A stretch of 5,450 nt of DNA. Source: Actinomycetes bacterium. Its GTDB lineage: Bacteria; Actinomycetota; Thermoleophilia; RBG-16-64-13. Shown here piece after piece: positions 4,572 through 5,450 of this stretch. Both the position numbers and the translations under genes were made by a program. Position 1 is the stretch's first letter, and each line of letters opens with the position of its first letter. Location: the NCBI GenBank assembly GCA_021815245.1, contig JAKAHF010000201.1, positions 1-5,450 on the forward strand. The letters are read 5' to 3'. The notes beneath the pieces were generated by a model. The model ran no database searches, was not told the origin of the DNA, and saw only the letters and a list, made by a program, of their open reading frames with translations.

Positions 4572-5450
4572 ATGACCACAGCAACAGTCACGCCCACGGT
4601 CATCACCACCGACGTGCTCGTGCTCGGCGGAGGCGGTGCAGGCATATGCGCCGCGCTCAAAGCGAGGGAGAGCGGCGCCGACGTGCTCATGGTCGACAAG
4701 TGCGGCATCGGGTACGCCGGGCAGGTGCCTATCGGCGGTGGCATCCTCGCGTATGTCTACCCCGAGAGGGTCGATTCCTGGTTCGAGAAGGTGACTCGCG
4801 ACAGCCACTTCTTCAACAACCAGGAGTGGACCTACCGGTTCGGCAGCCGCATGCACCAGTCGACCCACGAACTGGCCGACATGGGTCTCACCTTCCTCAA
4901 GAAGGACGGCGAGATCGACATTCTCAACTGGGGGCCGACCAACGTCACTTTGTTCGACTCCCCCAAGTCGTTGGTGGCATTGACCAAGACGGCCAAGGCG
5001 CGCGGCATCAAGATGATGGATAAGATCTTTGTCGTCGACCTGCTCAAGAACGGCGACCAGGTGGTCGGCGCGGCAGCGATTGGCCTGGTCGACGGGCGCG
5101 TCTACCTCTTCAACGCCAAGGCGACGATCTGCGCCACCGGCAACTGTGGCTACATGCACGAGAAGACCTACGCGTCGGTGTTGGGCGAAGGCCCTGCCAT
5201 GGGTTACCGGGCGGGTGCACAGCTCACCAACGCTGAGTTCAACAGCATGTGGGTCTGGGGCATCAAGATTCTCGGCAAAGAGCTCATGGGCATCCACTTC
5301 TACCGGTACCTCGAGAACGCACCGGGCGAGAGGATCATGGGCAAGTACTATCCGGAACTCCGGGACGGCATGCCCCCGGTCTTTACCTTCGATCCGCGGG
5401 TGATTCGCGCCATGCACGAGGAAGTCAAGGCCGGGCGCGGTCCCATTTAC
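4572..5450 (+). CDS. FAD-dependent flavoprotein, fumarate reductase/AprA superfamily, 3' end outside window
   Basis: This is the first 293 codons of an open frame that runs past the right edge. The N-terminus holds a Rossmann dinucleotide fold, DVLVLGGGGAGICAALKA (14-31), with glycines at 19-24 and Asp42 ending the second strand to hold the adenosine ribose. ATG (188-190) in TICATGNCGYM is the second FAD contact, and GEGPAMGYRAGAQLTNAEF (205-223) matches the superfamily's G-x-G-x-x-M-x-x-x-A-G-A pattern. Where succinate dehydrogenases carry the His that binds FAD covalently, this protein reads YAGQVPIGGGI (48-58) with no His, so FAD is probably non-covalent, as in AprA. The substrate-binding domain is only partly present. 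Such proteins oxidise or reduce C-C bonds, sulfur compounds or other acids, and the partner ferredoxin 14 bp upstream suggests electron exchange with it. Start ATG 4572 follows AAGGGG (4559-4564). Confidence 0.9.
   Translation, partial: MTTATVTPTVITTDVLVLGGGGAGICAALKARESGADVLMVDKCGIGYAGQVPIGGGILAYVYPERVDSWFEKVTRDSHFFNNQEWTYRFGSRMHQSTHELADMGLTFLKKDGEIDILNWGPTNVTLFDSPKSLVALTKTAKARGIKMMDKIFVVDLLKNGDQVVGAAAIGLVDGRVYLFNAKATICATGNCGYMHEKTYASVLGEGPAMGYRAGAQLTNAEFNSMWVWGIKILGKELMGIHFYRYLENAPGERIMGKYYPELRDGMPPVFTFDPRVIRAMHEEVKAGRGPIY

Noticed and set aside
4554..5417. Minus-strand open frame (287 codons) opposite the flavoprotein
   Set aside because: The plus strand shows an unbroken frame with FAD motifs and a ribosome site; the antisense frame has none.

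Overview
The window is high-GC bacterial DNA, probably from an actinomycete-type lineage (Actinomycetota, perhaps near Acidimicrobiia). This rests on the GTG start of the dehydrogenase gene, the Thr/Ala/Pro-rich spacer after the lipobox of the secreted binding protein, and the overall codon choice. The taxonomic call is an inference and not firm. No RNA gene, insertion sequence, CRISPR array or origin was seen.

Layout. Positions 1-561 (minus strand) hold the 5' part of a gene for a lipid-anchored, TRAP-type (DctP-like) solute-binding protein that runs off the left edge. Positions 562-911 form a gene-free divergent regulatory region. It holds a homopyrimidine tract, overlapping inverted repeats, CCAGAAT repeats and an operator-like block of CTACTAG repeats. 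A TetR-family repressor gene follows at 912-1595 (plus). A second, nearly identical operator-like block lies at 1700-1731. A tightly spaced plus-strand operon of five genes then fills the rest: a UroD/MtaA-superfamily protein (1795-3066), a small single-domain cupin (3107-3523), a short-chain dehydrogenase (3579-4316), a two-cluster 4Fe-4S ferredoxin (4336-4557) and a flavoprotein of the fumarate reductase/AprA superfamily, cut by the right edge (4572-5450).

How the parts fit. The two 32-bp blocks, upstream of tetR and upstream of the operon, match at 26 of 32 positions, and all six differences are transitions. The simplest reading is that the TetR protein represses its own gene and the five-gene operon, and lets go when it binds a ligand related to the substrate. 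The operon looks catabolic or redox-related: an SDR with NAD-type features, a ferredoxin next to an AprA-like flavoprotein (resembling the AprAB pairing), a UroD-like protein of the kind often used in methyl transfer, and a cupin. The divergent TRAP binding protein could deliver an organic acid substrate. The substrate and chemistry cannot be read from the sequence. This is a plausible undescribed pathway, not a demonstrated one.
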